Shown here: in pieces, positions 17,005 to 27,161 of the stretch
Layout: each line of letters starts with the position of its first letter
Numbering within the stretch: position 1 is the stretch's first letter
Assembly: GCF_030408915.1 (NCBI RefSeq)
Contig: NZ_CP047654.1
Location: 2,604,001-2,668,000, forward strand
Length of the DNA stretch: 64,000 nt
DNA from: Corynebacterium guangdongense
GTDB taxonomy: Bacteria > Actinomycetota > Actinomycetes > Mycobacteriales > Mycobacteriaceae
Direction of reading: 5' to 3'
The notes under the pieces: model-generated
Seen by the model: the letters and a program-made list of their open reading frames with translations, nothing else
Database searches by the model: none
Told to the model about the DNA's origin: nothing
Translations under genes and position numbers: made by a program

Positions 17005-17130
17005 GGCATGTCTCCTCATCGTCGGAAATGTTCTCGGGAATATTCTCGGAGGCCCTGATTTCCCTCATATTTTACAACGACGAGCAGCGCGTTTCATCGC
17101 CCGCGACGCAACCGTGACCTCGGAAAAGGA

Positions 17131-17163
17131 AAAACCCCGGCTCCGCGTGGGCGGGGCCGGGTT
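17131..17163 (-). terminator. Rho-independent terminator of pck
   Basis: A GC-rich stem (AACCCGGCCCCGC with GCGGAGCCGGGGTT read on the minus strand) has a short CAC loop. It is followed on the minus strand by TTTTTCCTTTT. It lies 15 bases after the pck stop. Confidence 0.85.
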
Positions 17164-17178
17164 CTCACCTGCCGGAGG

Positions 17179-19017
<1,839 letters not shown>

Positions 19018-19495
19018 ATGTTCTCCTGACGAAAAGGCTGATGGCAGGTATCGGCTCCCAGAGTATCCGCCAGAACGTCTCAACCCCCACCAATTAATTA
19101 GTACCACCTAAATAAGGCCGGCCACCACCATTGGTTTTCCTGCAGAAATAGCGGGAGACGGAGAAGTCACTGTGACCTGCGACAAGTTAAATTCACCCCC
19201 TTTTGGGGCATCTACCACAAGGTTCGGGCCGAGGAAACCCTGAAACTGCCCTAGCGCGGAGGCCCGGGTGCGGGTCACCCCATCCTATCGAAAATGGCCG
19301 GTCACGGGCCGATATCGGGGACGAGTCAACGTTCGGAGAGCGAACCGGAAAGTCACCCCCGGGTACTTCCCGTTCCCAGCGGACCCCCAGGAACCGTGCT
19401 GTGGGGTGCTGGAGCGACGACGATTCCGGCGTCGAGAAGCGCCCCTGTCATGACCGGCCCCGCGAAAGTTTGAATCATCGCACGTCACGTGGACA
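19018..19495. other. 478-base divergent intergenic region between pck and trmB
   Basis: No convincing gene is seen; short open frames here lack ribosome sites. The pck side is A/T-rich (ATTAATTAG near 19095) and should hold its promoter. Two perfect palindromes are visible: GTCACTGTGAC at 19166-19176 and CCGATATCGG at 19309-19318. CCCCCTTTTGGGG at 19196-19208 can form a small hairpin. Any of these could be an operator; none matches a regulator site that I can name with confidence. Confidence 0.5.
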
Positions 19496-20281
19496 ATGAA
19501 GGAGATGAACAGCACCGACAACCCCTCCTCCGACATCGGCGAACTGCCGCAGGGTCGGCCCCTCCAGACCGAGTTCACCGACGGACTCGACTACCCCCGC
19601 CTCGGCACCGTCAGCTTCCGCCGCGGCACGCTCACCGACAACCAGCAGGCCATGTGGGACGAGAAATTCCCCCACATGGGCAAGGTGCTCGCCGACGAGG
19701 TCATTGACGTCGACGAGTGGTTCGGCCGCAGCGGACACCCCACCATCGTCGAGATCGGCTCCGGCACCGGCACCTCCACCGCCGCGATGGCCCCGCTCGA
19801 GGCTGACACCAACGTCATCGCCGTCGAGCTGTACAAGCCCGGCCTGGCCAAGCTCATGGGCGCGGTCGTGCGCGGCGGCATCGACAACGTCCGCATGGTC
19901 CGTGGCGACGGCATCGAGGTCCTCGCCCGCATGATCGCGCCGAACTCCCTCGACGGCGTGCGCGTCTTCTTCCCGGACCCCTGGCCGAAGGCACGCCACA
20001 ACAAGCGCCGCATCATCCAGTCGGGCCCGCTGCGGCTGATCGCCACCCGCCTCAAGCCGGGCGGCGTCCTGCACGTGGCCACCGACCACGCTGACTACGC
20101 CGAGTGGATCGACGAACTCGTCGAGGTCGAGCCGCTGCTCGAGTACAAGGGCTGGCCGTGGGCGGAGGCCCCGCTGCTGACCGACCGCCAGGTCATCACC
20201 AAATTCGAGGGCAAGGGCCTGGACAAGGACCACGTCATCCGCGAGTACCTGTGGCGCCGCACGGAGGCCCCGAACCCTTAA
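19496..20281 (+). CDS. trmB: tRNA (guanine-N7-)-methyltransferase TrmB
   Basis: A 261-residue enzyme that methylates G46 in the variable loop of tRNA using SAM. Motif I is [17 protein letters not shown] (about residues 83-99). The family signature [18 protein letters not shown] lies near residue 155. Position next to the NYN gene and the MmpL3-type transporter matches Rv0208c-Rv0206c. The start may be ATG 19496 or ATG 19505; AAGGAG lies between them and is too close to the second, so I keep 19496. Confidence 0.94.
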   Translation: MKEMNSTDNPSSDIGELPQGRPLQTEFTDGLDYPRLGTVSFRRGTLTDNQQAMWDEKFPHMGKVLADEVIDVDEWFGRSGHPTIVEIGSGTGTSTAAMAPLEADTNVIAVELYKPGLAKLMGAVVRGGIDNVRMVRGDGIEVLARMIAPNSLDGVRVFFPDPWPKARHNKRRIIQSGPLRLIATRLKPGGVLHVATDHADYAEWIDELVEVEPLLEYKGWPWAEAPLLTDRQVITKFEGKGLDKDHVIREYLWRRTEAPNP

Positions 20282-20305
20282 GCACCCGCGACGATTTACC
20301 ATGAA

Positions 20306-20335
20306 GGGGCGGTGGGACGAATGTCCCGTCGCCCC
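20306..20335 (+). terminator. hairpin after trmB
   Basis: GGGGCGGTGGGAC (20306-20318) pairs with GTCCCGTCGCCCC (20323-20335) through 13 positions, two of them G-T, around a GAAT loop. A pyrimidine-rich CTCTCCTTAT follows. It is probably the trmB terminator or an attenuator before the next gene. Confidence 0.65.
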
Positions 20336-20360
20336 CTCTCCTTATATTCCGTAGTTCCCA

Positions 20361-21053
20361 TTGAAAGCGGTGACCACCGTGTCCGACATCCACGAGTCCA
20401 CACACCACTACTCCGCCGGAGCCGCCCCGGGCCCCAACAGCCTGCTGCTGGTCTGGGACGCCCCGAACCTGGACATGGGCCTCGGCGCGATCCTGGGCGG
20501 CCGCCCCTCGGCCGGCAACCGTCCCCGCTTCGACGCCATCGGCCGGTGGCTGATCCAGCGCGCGCAGGAGCTCTCACACGTGACCGGTGAGCGGGTCGAG
20601 CCGGAGGCCACCGTCTTCACCAACGTCGCCCCGGGCGGTGCGGACGTGGTGCGCCCGTGGGTGGAGGCGCTGCGCAACGTCGGTTTCGCCGTCTTCGCCA
20701 AGCCCAAGACCGACGAGGACTCCGACGTCGATCCGGACATGATCGCCCACATCCGCCGACGCGCCGAGGAGGGCGTGCTCAAGGGCGTGGTGGTCGCCTC
20801 CGCCGACGGCCAGAACTTCCAGGACACGCTCGACGAGCTCGCCGGCGCCGGCCTGCCCGTCACCGTCATCGGCTTCCACGAGCACGCCGCCTGGGCCGTG
20901 GCCTCCGAGAGGTTCGACTTCATCGACCTCGAGGACATCCCGGGCGTGTTCCGCGAGCCGCTGCCGCGCGTCAACCTTGACCAGCTGCCCGAGACCGGCG
21001 CCTGGTTGCAGCCGTTCCGCCCCCTGTCCGCCCTGCTCAATTCGAAGCACTAG
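20361..21053 (+). CDS. NYN domain (PIN-like) protein, Rv0207c-like
   Basis: A 230-residue protein of the NYN/LabA nuclease fold. The first strand LLLVWDAPNLDMGLGAILGG carries the characteristic Asp-Ala-Pro-Asn-Leu. Later acidic positions (KTDEDSDVDPDM and VVASADGQNF) complete a PIN-like metal site. RNase activity is possible but untested. It lies between trmB and the MmpL3-type gene, as in mycobacteria. The start is uncertain among TTG 20361, GTG 20370 and GTG 20379; none has a strong ribosome site. Confidence 0.88.
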   Translation: MKAVTTVSDIHESTHHYSAGAAPGPNSLLLVWDAPNLDMGLGAILGGRPSAGNRPRFDAIGRWLIQRAQELSHVTGERVEPEATVFTNVAPGGADVVRPWVEALRNVGFAVFAKPKTDEDSDVDPDMIAHIRRRAEEGVLKGVVVASADGQNFQDTLDELAGAGLPVTVIGFHEHAAWAVASERFDFIDLEDIPGVFREPLPRVNLDQLPETGAWLQPFRPLSALLNSKH

Positions 21054-21091
21054 GCACGCACCCACACCACGACATTGGAAGGCCAGCCACG

Positions 21092-23665
21092 ATGTTCTTG
21101 AAGTGGGGATACTTCTCCTACCGGTACCGAAAAATCATCCCCTGGGTGATGCTCCTGCTCATCCTCGGCCTCTTCCTCGGCTGGGGGACCCGGCTCGATT
21201 CCCGCCTCAGCCAGGAGGGCTGGGAGGACCCCGGCGCCTCCTCGACCACGGCGGCGGCCATCGAGCAGGAGGTCTTCGGCCGCGACGACTCCGGTGACGT
21301 CATCCTCCTCTACAGCTCCCCCGCCGGCGTCGCCGATCCGGCGGTCACCGAGGCCGCCACCGCCCACCTGGACGGCCTCCGGGCCCATCACCCAGAGCAG
21401 ATCGCCGGGGTCGTCAGCTGGTTCGACAACCGCAACCAGCAGCTGATCAGCGAGGACGGCACCACCGCCTTCGCCGCGGTCTCGCTGGCCGGCGACGGCG
21501 AGCAGACGCTCAAGGATTACCGCGCCATCGAGGACGCGCTGCGGGTGCCCGCCACGGAACTTCCCCAGGGCATGACCGTCCAGGTGGCCGGCGCCACCGC
21601 CGTGGCCGACGCCCTGGACGAGGGCATGGCCACCGACATCCAGCGCGCCGAGCGCATCGGCCTGCCCTTCGTGGCGATCGTCTTGCTCTTCGTCTTCGGC
21701 TCGGTCGTCGCCGCGGCCATGCCGCTGATCGTGGGCGTCTTCTCCATCATGGGCGCCCTCGGCATCCTCTCCATGCTCGCCGGCGTGCTGCAGGTCAACG
21801 TCTTCTCCCAGGCCGTCGTCACCATCCTCGGCCTGGGCCTGGCCATCGACTACGGACTGTTCATGGTCTCGCGCTTTCGCGAGGAGCTGGACAGGGGCCG
21901 CTCCGTCGAGGACGCCGTGGCCCTGACCACCCAGCACGCGGGGCGCACCGTCGTGTTCTCCGCGCTCATGGTCGTCGTCGCGCTTTCCGGCCTGCTGATG
22001 ATGCCGCAGGCCTTCCTCAAGTCCGTCTCCTACGGCGCGATGGCGGCGATCGGCCTGGCCGCGCTGCTGTCGGTGACGGTGCTGCCGGCGCTGTTCGGCA
22101 TGCTCGGGCCCAACATCGACCGATGGTCCCTGCGCCGCACCGCCCGCCGGGCGCGGCGCATCGAGGACACCGTCTGGTTCCGGATTCCCCGCTGGGCGAT
22201 CACCCACGCCAAGTCCGTCACCGTGGCGTCGGCGGGCCTGCTCATCCTCATGACGCTGCCCGTCGCCGGCATCAAGTTCGGCGGCATCAACGAGACCTAC
22301 CTCCCGCCGACCCAGGAGACCCGTCTCGCCCAGGACGAGTTCAACGAGCAGTTCCCCGAGTTCCGCACCGAGCCGATCAAGCTCGTGGTCACCAACGCGG
22401 ACAACCGGCAGCTCGTCGACGTCATCATGCAGACCCGCGCCATCGAGGGCCTCACCGCCCCGATGGCCCCCTCCACCCAGACGGTCGAGGGCACGACAGT
22501 GCTCTCGGCGGGCATCGCCGACCGCGAGGACAACGCCTGGGTCATGGAGCAGCTGCGCGCCATCGAGGCGCCGCCCGGCGTCGGGCTCTACATCGGCGGC
22601 ACCCCGGCGATGGAGATCGAGTCCATCGAGGCGCTGCTGGAACGGCTGCCCTGGCTGATGCTCTACATGGTCGTGGCGACCTTCCTGCTCATGGCGCTGC
22701 TCTTCGGTTCGCTGGTCCTGCCGGCCAAGGCCGTCATCATGAATTTCCTCGGCATCGGCGCCACGGTCGGCCTGCTGACCCTGATGTTCGTCGACGGCCT
22801 CGGCTCCGGCCCGCTCAACTTCACGCCGGGCCCGCTGATGAGCCCCGTCCTGGTGCTCATCGTCGTCATCCTTTACGGACTCTCGACGGACTACGAGGTC
22901 TTCCTCGTCTCCCGGATGGTCGAGGCCCGCGACAAGGGCGCGTCGACGGACGAGGCCGTCACCTACGGCACCGCCCGCACCGGCTCCATCATCACCGCCG
23001 CCGCGCTCATCATGATCGTCGTCGCCGCCGCCTTCGCCTTCTCCGACATCGTCATGATGAAATACATCGCCTTCGGCATGATCTTCTCGCTGGCCATCGA
23101 CGCGACCATCATCCGCCTGCTGCTCGTGCCCGCGGTCATGCACCTGCTGCGCGAGGACAACTGGTGGGCGCCCCGCGCCGTCAAGGCCGCCTACCACCGC
23201 ATCGGCGGCCACTCCCCCGGCGAGGAGGACGAGGACGTCCGCGTTCCGGCGCACAGTGATCGGGCGCCCTCGCGTGCCCACGCCGCCCCGGCCGCAGCAC
23301 CGGCCTCCGAGTCGTCGGCCGGCACCGGCCCCCCCACCCGCACCGGCACGGGCACCGTCGCGGTGCTGGAGCGGGCGGGCGAGCGCGAAGACCCCGCCAC
23401 CACCAGTGAGCAGGTTTACGGGCTGGCCACGGCGGACGATCCGGCGGCCCGCGAGGAGATCCCGGTGGAGGAAGCCACGGTGGTGGAGGAGGACACCGCC
23501 GCCCGCGGCGGCATCTCCGCCGGGGAGGACACCGAGCTGGTGCCCTTCGCCGAGCTCATGGCCCGCCTGCGCCAGCAGGGCTACGGCTCGGACACCGAGC
23601 GGGAGAACGGCGAGCTCGAGACCGACGGCGGCCGCCGCCACCTGCGCGGCCCGGGGCAGGAGTAA
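21092..23665 (+). CDS. cmpL1: MmpL3-type trehalose monomycolate transporter (RND/MMPL family)
   Basis: An 857-residue inner-membrane flippase that moves trehalose monomycolate to the periplasm using the proton gradient. It has a short cytoplasmic N-terminus, two periplasmic domains and twelve predicted helices. The two Asp-Tyr pairs of the proton relay are present in LGLAIDYGLFMVSRF (about residue 252) and LSTDYEVFLVSRM (about residue 599). The last 150 residues are a polar, low-complexity cytoplasmic tail. Orthology to MmpL3/CmpL1 is supported by trmB and NYN next door. The ATG at 21092 follows GGAAGG. Confidence 0.94.
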   Translation: MFLKWGYFSYRYRKIIPWVMLLLILGLFLGWGTRLDSRLSQEGWEDPGASSTTAAAIEQEVFGRDDSGDVILLYSSPAGVADPAVTEAATAHLDGLRAHHPEQIAGVVSWFDNRNQQLISEDGTTAFAAVSLAGDGEQTLKDYRAIEDALRVPATELPQGMTVQVAGATAVADALDEGMATDIQRAERIGLPFVAIVLLFVFGSVVAAAMPLIVGVFSIMGALGILSMLAGVLQVNVFSQAVVTILGLGLAIDYGLFMVSRFREELDRGRSVEDAVALTTQHAGRTVVFSALMVVVALSGLLMMPQAFLKSVSYGAMAAIGLAALLSVTVLPALFGMLGPNIDRWSLRRTARRARRIEDTVWFRIPRWAITHAKSVTVASAGLLILMTLPVAGIKFGGINETYLPPTQETRLAQDEFNEQFPEFRTEPIKLVVTNADNRQLVDVIMQTRAIEGLTAPMAPSTQTVEGTTVLSAGIADREDNAWVMEQLRAIEAPPGVGLYIGGTPAMEIESIEALLERLPWLMLYMVVATFLLMALLFGSLVLPAKAVIMNFLGIGATVGLLTLMFVDGLGSGPLNFTPGPLMSPVLVLIVVILYGLSTDYEVFLVSRMVEARDKGASTDEAVTYGTARTGSIITAAALIMIVVAAAFAFSDIVMMKYIAFGMIFSLAIDATIIRLLLVPAVMHLLREDNWWAPRAVKAAYHRIGGHSPGEEDEDVRVPAHSDRAPSRAHAAPAAAPASESSAGTGPPTRTGTGTVAVLERAGEREDPATTSEQVYGLATADDPAAREEIPVEEATVVEEDTAARGGISAGEDTELVPFAELMARLRQQGYGSDTERENGELETDGGRRHLRGPGQE

Positions 23666-23673
23666 CTCCGCCG

Positions 23674-24762
23674 ATGGCGCAGGTCCGCTCGCTGTTCGCC
23701 AACCGCTGGTTCACGTGGTTGGCGGGTCTCGGCGTTCTCGTCGTGCTGCTCGTCCTGTTCCGGGAGCAGCTGGACTTCCTCGGGCAGGCCCTCACCGAGC
23801 TGCGGGACGCCCAACCACCCGCCCTCGCCCTGGCCGTCCTCTCCTCCCTGCTCTCCCTGCTGGCCATGGCCGAGGTCATGCGCCGGCTGCTGGCCGCCGG
23901 CCACACCGACGTCTCCCTCGGGGAGGCCAACGCCCTGACTCTGGCGTCCAACGCGTGGTCGACCTCCCTGCCGGGCGGGGCGGCGTTCTCCGCCGTGCTG
24001 ACCTTCCAGGTGCAGCGCCGGTGGGGCGCGTCGGTACTCCTGTGCGGTTGGTTCTTCGTCATCTCCTCCGCGATCTCGACGATGTGGCTGATCGTCATCG
24101 CCGTCGCCGCGGTCCTCTTCCTCGGCGCGGAGGCGTCGGTGTGGTCACTGGCCGTGAGCTTCGCCGTCATGGCGGTCGCGGGCTGGCTCGTCTACTGGAT
24201 CCTGCGCAACCCGCAGCGCCTCGAGGCGTGGACGCGCACCTTGCTGCCGCGCCTCAACCGGCTGCTGCGCCGCGCCCCCGACGCGGGCGTGGCCACCACC
24301 GTCGAGCAGATCCGCCAGCTCGACACGGTGGATTTCCCGGCGTCGGCCTTCGCGGTGACCTCGCTGAATTCGCTGCTCAACCGGCTTTTCGACGCCACCA
24401 CCCTGTGGCTGGCCGTGTGGGCCGTGACCGGCGCGCTGCCAGGTCTCGAGGCGGGCCTCAACCAGACCACCGTGATGGGCGTGGCGCTGGCCTACATCAC
24501 CGCCAAGCTGGCCGGCTCGGCGCAGGTCACCCCGGGCGGGCTCGGCACGGTCGAGGCGGCCATCATCGCGGTGCTCGTGGCGACGGGCATGACCGTCGTC
24601 AACGCCACCTCCGCCGCGATCGTCTACCGCGCCATCAGCTTCCTGCTCGTCACCGTCCTGGGCTGGGTCGTGTACTTCCTGCGCTACGCCCGGGACGGCT
24701 TCTCCGGCCCGCGCCAGCTCACCGCCCGGCGGGAGGGCCGGAACACGACCGAGGTGGCCTAG
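23674..24762 (+). CDS. flippase-like membrane protein (UPF0104 / lysylphosphatidylglycerol synthase TM family)
   Basis: A 362-residue protein with about eight hydrophobic segments. The conserved LPGGAAFSAVLTFQVQRRWG and VTPGGLGTVEAAIIAVL are family signatures of TIGR00374/UPF0104 proteins. The family includes lipid flippase domains, but the substrate here is unknown. It starts eight bases after the mycolate transporter stop, so cotranscription and an envelope-lipid role are likely inferences. Confidence 0.88.
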   Translation: MAQVRSLFANRWFTWLAGLGVLVVLLVLFREQLDFLGQALTELRDAQPPALALAVLSSLLSLLAMAEVMRRLLAAGHTDVSLGEANALTLASNAWSTSLPGGAAFSAVLTFQVQRRWGASVLLCGWFFVISSAISTMWLIVIAVAAVLFLGAEASVWSLAVSFAVMAVAGWLVYWILRNPQRLEAWTRTLLPRLNRLLRRAPDAGVATTVEQIRQLDTVDFPASAFAVTSLNSLLNRLFDATTLWLAVWAVTGALPGLEAGLNQTTVMGVALAYITAKLAGSAQVTPGGLGTVEAAIIAVLVATGMTVVNATSAAIVYRAISFLLVTVLGWVVYFLRYARDGFSGPRQLTARREGRNTTEVA

Positions 24763-24804
24763 ACTTGAGCCCGTCCACCGCCTGAGTTTGAGGAGTTCCC
24801 CCGC

Positions 24805-25173
24805 ATGAACCGCGTCACCGTCCTCGTCGCCGACCTGGTCGCCGTCTTCGCCTTCGCCACCTTCGCCCGCATGGCGCACCGCGGTGACGGCATGGCGCTG
24901 AGCCTGGCGGGCGTCCTCTCGACGTACTGGCCCTTCGCCCTCGGCGTGGCCGTCGCGTTCATCGTCATCGTCGCCGCCAAGTGGGACGGTGGCCGGGTCC
25001 GCCCGGCCGGGGTGACCGCGTGGGTGGTCACGGTCGTCATCGGCCTGAGCATCTGGGGACTGCGCAACGCGGCCGTCCCGCATTGGTCCTTCATCCTGGT
25101 CGCCTCGATCATGTCCGCGCTGCTGATGCTGGGGTGGCGGGCGGTCGCCGGCGCCGTCGCCAAGCGCAAGTGA
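24805..25173 (+). CDS. DUF3054 family membrane protein
   Basis: A 122-residue protein with four hydrophobic helices and a basic C-terminus (AVAKRK). The sequence VTVLVADLVAVFAFATFARM and the GLRNAAVP loop fit DUF3054. GAGGAG lies nine bases before the ATG, and TAGACT near the end of the previous gene may be a -10 element. Function unknown. In C. glutamicum a gene of this kind precedes accD3 as I recall; here an accessory block follows it. Confidence 0.85.
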   Translation: MNRVTVLVADLVAVFAFATFARMAHRGDGMALSLAGVLSTYWPFALGVAVAFIVIVAAKWDGGRVRPAGVTAWVVTVVIGLSIWGLRNAAVPHWSFILVASIMSALLMLGWRAVAGAVAKRK

Positions 25174-25182
25174 CCCGGTGAC

Positions 25183-26751
25183 ATGACCCAGCCCGCCGCC
25201 GGGCACGGGCGCCGGATGCGCGGCGCCTTCTGGACCCCGCTGCCCTGGGCCCACCGGGCGCATGAGCTTCTCGACGCCCATCTCGGCCCCGCCTGGCATG
25301 AGGATTTCGTCGTCTGGGATCCGGCCTGCGGCGGCCTCAACCTCACCCGGCCGCGCGCCTTCGGCGAGCTCTACGCCTCCACCCTGCACCTCGACGAGGT
25401 CGACGCCGCCGCCAACCCGGAGGCGGCGGCGGTCTTCGCCTTCGATTTCCTCAACGACCCCCTCAGCGCGCTGCCGGCGGGCCTGCTCGACGCACTGCGG
25501 CGGCGACGCCCGATCGTGCTGCTGGCGAACCCGCCCTACGCCCAGGCCACCGACTACGAGGGCGCGCGCAAGGCCTCGGTCGCCAGCACCGCCGTCGCCG
25601 GGGAGATGGACGGTCTGGGCCACGCGCGCAGCGAGCTCTACACCCAGTTCTACTTCCGGGCGATGGGCATCGCGGCGGAGTTCGGCTACGAGCGCGATTT
25701 CCATATCGTCTTCTTCACCAAGGCCGGCTACCTGACCAGCCCCTCCTTCGCCGCCTTCACCCGCGCCCTGACCTCACGCTTCGGCTTCCGCGGCGGATTC
25801 CTCTTCAACGCCGGCGAATTCGACGGCGCCTCCCGGCACTGGGGCGTGGTGCTGGCCCACTGGGAGCTCGGCGCGGACGGGGCCGCGCCGGAGTTCCCGG
25901 TGCTCGGCCCCGGGGCGGCCGGTGTGTGGCGCCCGCGCGTCGTCGACAAGCACTCGACCATCTCCGCCTGGCTGGCCGAGATTCCGGTGGCCGAGCACCG
26001 TGACCCGGACGCCCCCCTGACCACCAACGGGCTCGATCCGGCCGGGCCGCGGGCGCCACTGGTGATGCGCCGCGGCTGGCTCGGCTACCTCCACAACAAC
26101 GGCGACAACGTGCAGTACTCGGCGAAGTACACCGGGCTCTACTCGATGGGCTTCGGCTCGGCGCACGGCCGGGAGGTCACCCGCGAGAACATCTGGCGCG
26201 CGGCGGTCGTCTTCGCCGTGCGCCGCGCGGTGCACACCGACATCGAGGCGCACGGGCTGACCTGGGTCCGCGACAAGGACATCTTCCGCGGCCCCTCCCC
26301 CGCCCTGCTTGACGACGCCTTCCTCACCGACTGTCTGGTCTATTCCCTAGTGGACAACCAGTCGCGGCAGACCTCGCTGCGCAACTGGCACGGGCACGGG
26401 CGCATCCCCAACGAGTTCTTCCCCTTCGCACGGGCGTCGACGGGCGAACTCGGCGGCGCGGGCCCCGAACGATTCGTCCACACGCTGCTTAAGGGCCGGA
26501 CGCTGACCCCGGGGGCGGCCCGCGTGCTCGCCCTGGGGGAGGAGATTCTGGCGGAGACGATGCCGCGTAGGCGGCTGTTCCACGTGGAACAGCCGCGCTT
26601 CCAGGTACTCAACTGGGACGCGGGCTGGCGGCAGATCTCGCCGATGGTGGCGGGGCCGGCGCGGGCGCGCTTCCGCACGGCTGTGCGGGATCTGGGGGTG
26701 ACGATCGCCGCCCGCGCCTACGCCGACGGGATCATCGATCCGCCCGTCTAG
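25183..26751 (+). CDS. solitary adenine-specific DNA methyltransferase-like protein
   Basis: A 522-residue protein. VWDPACGGLNLTR (about residues 44-56) fits SAM motif I of N6-adenine DNA methyltransferases, and LLANPPYAQATDY (NPPY at about 116-119) is the catalytic motif IV. The I-then-IV order is that of gamma-type enzymes. The C-terminal 250 residues, which I cannot assign, could be a target-recognition domain. No restriction endonuclease or specificity gene lies next to it. It could be an orphan methyltransferase, a phage-defence component or an RNA methyltransferase. There is no clear ribosome site; it follows DUF3054 by nine bases. Confidence 0.75.
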   Translation: MTQPAAGHGRRMRGAFWTPLPWAHRAHELLDAHLGPAWHEDFVVWDPACGGLNLTRPRAFGELYASTLHLDEVDAAANPEAAAVFAFDFLNDPLSALPAGLLDALRRRRPIVLLANPPYAQATDYEGARKASVASTAVAGEMDGLGHARSELYTQFYFRAMGIAAEFGYERDFHIVFFTKAGYLTSPSFAAFTRALTSRFGFRGGFLFNAGEFDGASRHWGVVLAHWELGADGAAPEFPVLGPGAAGVWRPRVVDKHSTISAWLAEIPVAEHRDPDAPLTTNGLDPAGPRAPLVMRRGWLGYLHNNGDNVQYSAKYTGLYSMGFGSAHGREVTRENIWRAAVVFAVRRAVHTDIEAHGLTWVRDKDIFRGPSPALLDDAFLTDCLVYSLVDNQSRQTSLRNWHGHGRIPNEFFPFARASTGELGGAGPERFVHTLLKGRTLTPGAARVLALGEEILAETMPRRRLFHVEQPRFQVLNWDAGWRQISPMVAGPARARFRTAVRDLGVTIAARAYADGIIDPPV

Positions 26752-26805
26752 AACGTCCGGAGAATGGCGAGGGCCCTGGTAACGGCCGCGGCGACGCCCT
26801 CCCGG

Positions 26806-26833
26806 GGGTGTTGTTTCACCCTGGACAACACCC
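26806..26833 (+). terminator. hairpin downstream of the methyltransferase gene
   Basis: GGGTGTTGT (26806-26814) pairs perfectly with ACAACACCC (26825-26833) across a 10-base loop, 55 bases after the methyltransferase stop. There is no T-tract on the plus side, so termination is a guess. Confidence 0.45.
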
Positions 26834-26880
26834 GGCCGTCGGCGGGGCCCTTCCCCGGGCCGCGACGGGGCGGAAAACCA

Positions 26881-26918
26881 CGACCGGGCCGCCTCCCCTG
26901 AGGGAGGCGGCCCGGTCG
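26881..26918 (-). terminator. strong Rho-independent terminator
   Basis: A perfect 17-bp stem (arms 26881-26897 and 26902-26918) with a four-base loop. On the minus strand it is followed by TGGTTTTCC. It lies 23 bases after the stop of the 28-residue peptide gene, which supports that gene as a real transcription unit. Confidence 0.85.
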
Positions 26919-26941
26919 TGCCGCGGACTGCAGTCGACGAG

Positions 26942-27028
26942 CTAGCCGGCCATGTGGAACAGGCCGTTGAAGACCATGATCAGGTAGTTGAGGATCTCGA
27001 AGCTGATGTCGATGACGGAGCTGAGCAT
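26942..27028 (-). CDS. 28-residue hydrophobic peptide
   Basis: A small gene too short for routine calling. The ATG at 27026-27028 is preceded by GAAGGAGG, a near-perfect ribosome site, and a 17-bp terminator follows the TAG stop. The product begins MLSSVIDISFEILN and ends MVFNGLFHMAG. It has one Asp and one Glu, no basic residue apart from His, and a helical hydrophobic stretch. Size and acidity recall the short PorA/PorH porin peptides of the corynebacterial mycomembrane, but the sequence does not match the ones I remember. A membrane toxin or signalling peptide is also possible. It lies 133 bases downstream of the DUF2202 gene on the same strand. Confidence 0.65.
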   Translation of the reverse strand: MLSSVIDISFEILNYLIMVFNGLFHMAG

Positions 27029-27110
27029 GTTCCCTCCTTCAAGGGGGTTCGCGTGCATTTACTACCAGTCTGTATCGGCTAGCAATCCACAAGTGTTACC
27101 GCATGGATGC

Positions 27111-27149
27111 CCTCGTCGGGCAGTGCTCCCGGCCCCACCTCCGACGAGG
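27111..27149 (-). terminator. stem-loop after the DUF2202 gene
   Basis: CCTCGTCGG (27111-27119) is perfectly complementary to CCGACGAGG (27141-27149) with a 21-base loop, 12 bases after the DUF2202 stop. No T-tract follows, so it may end transcription weakly or lie in the leader of the small peptide gene. Confidence 0.45.
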
Positions 27150-27161
27150 TCCGTTCCCGAG

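Noticed and set aside
17005..17130. CIRCE or HAIR heat-shock operator before hsp20
   Set aside because: Neither TTAGCACTC-N9-GAGTGCTAA nor CTTGAGT-N7-ACTCAAG is present.
19172..19187. GlxR (CRP-type) site upstream of pck
   Set aside because: TGTGA is present but the second half-site does not read TCACA.
19203..19499. A 98-codon frame in the pck-trmB gap
   Set aside because: No ribosome site, Arg/Gly/Pro-rich composition and overlap with the trmB start; more likely regulatory DNA.
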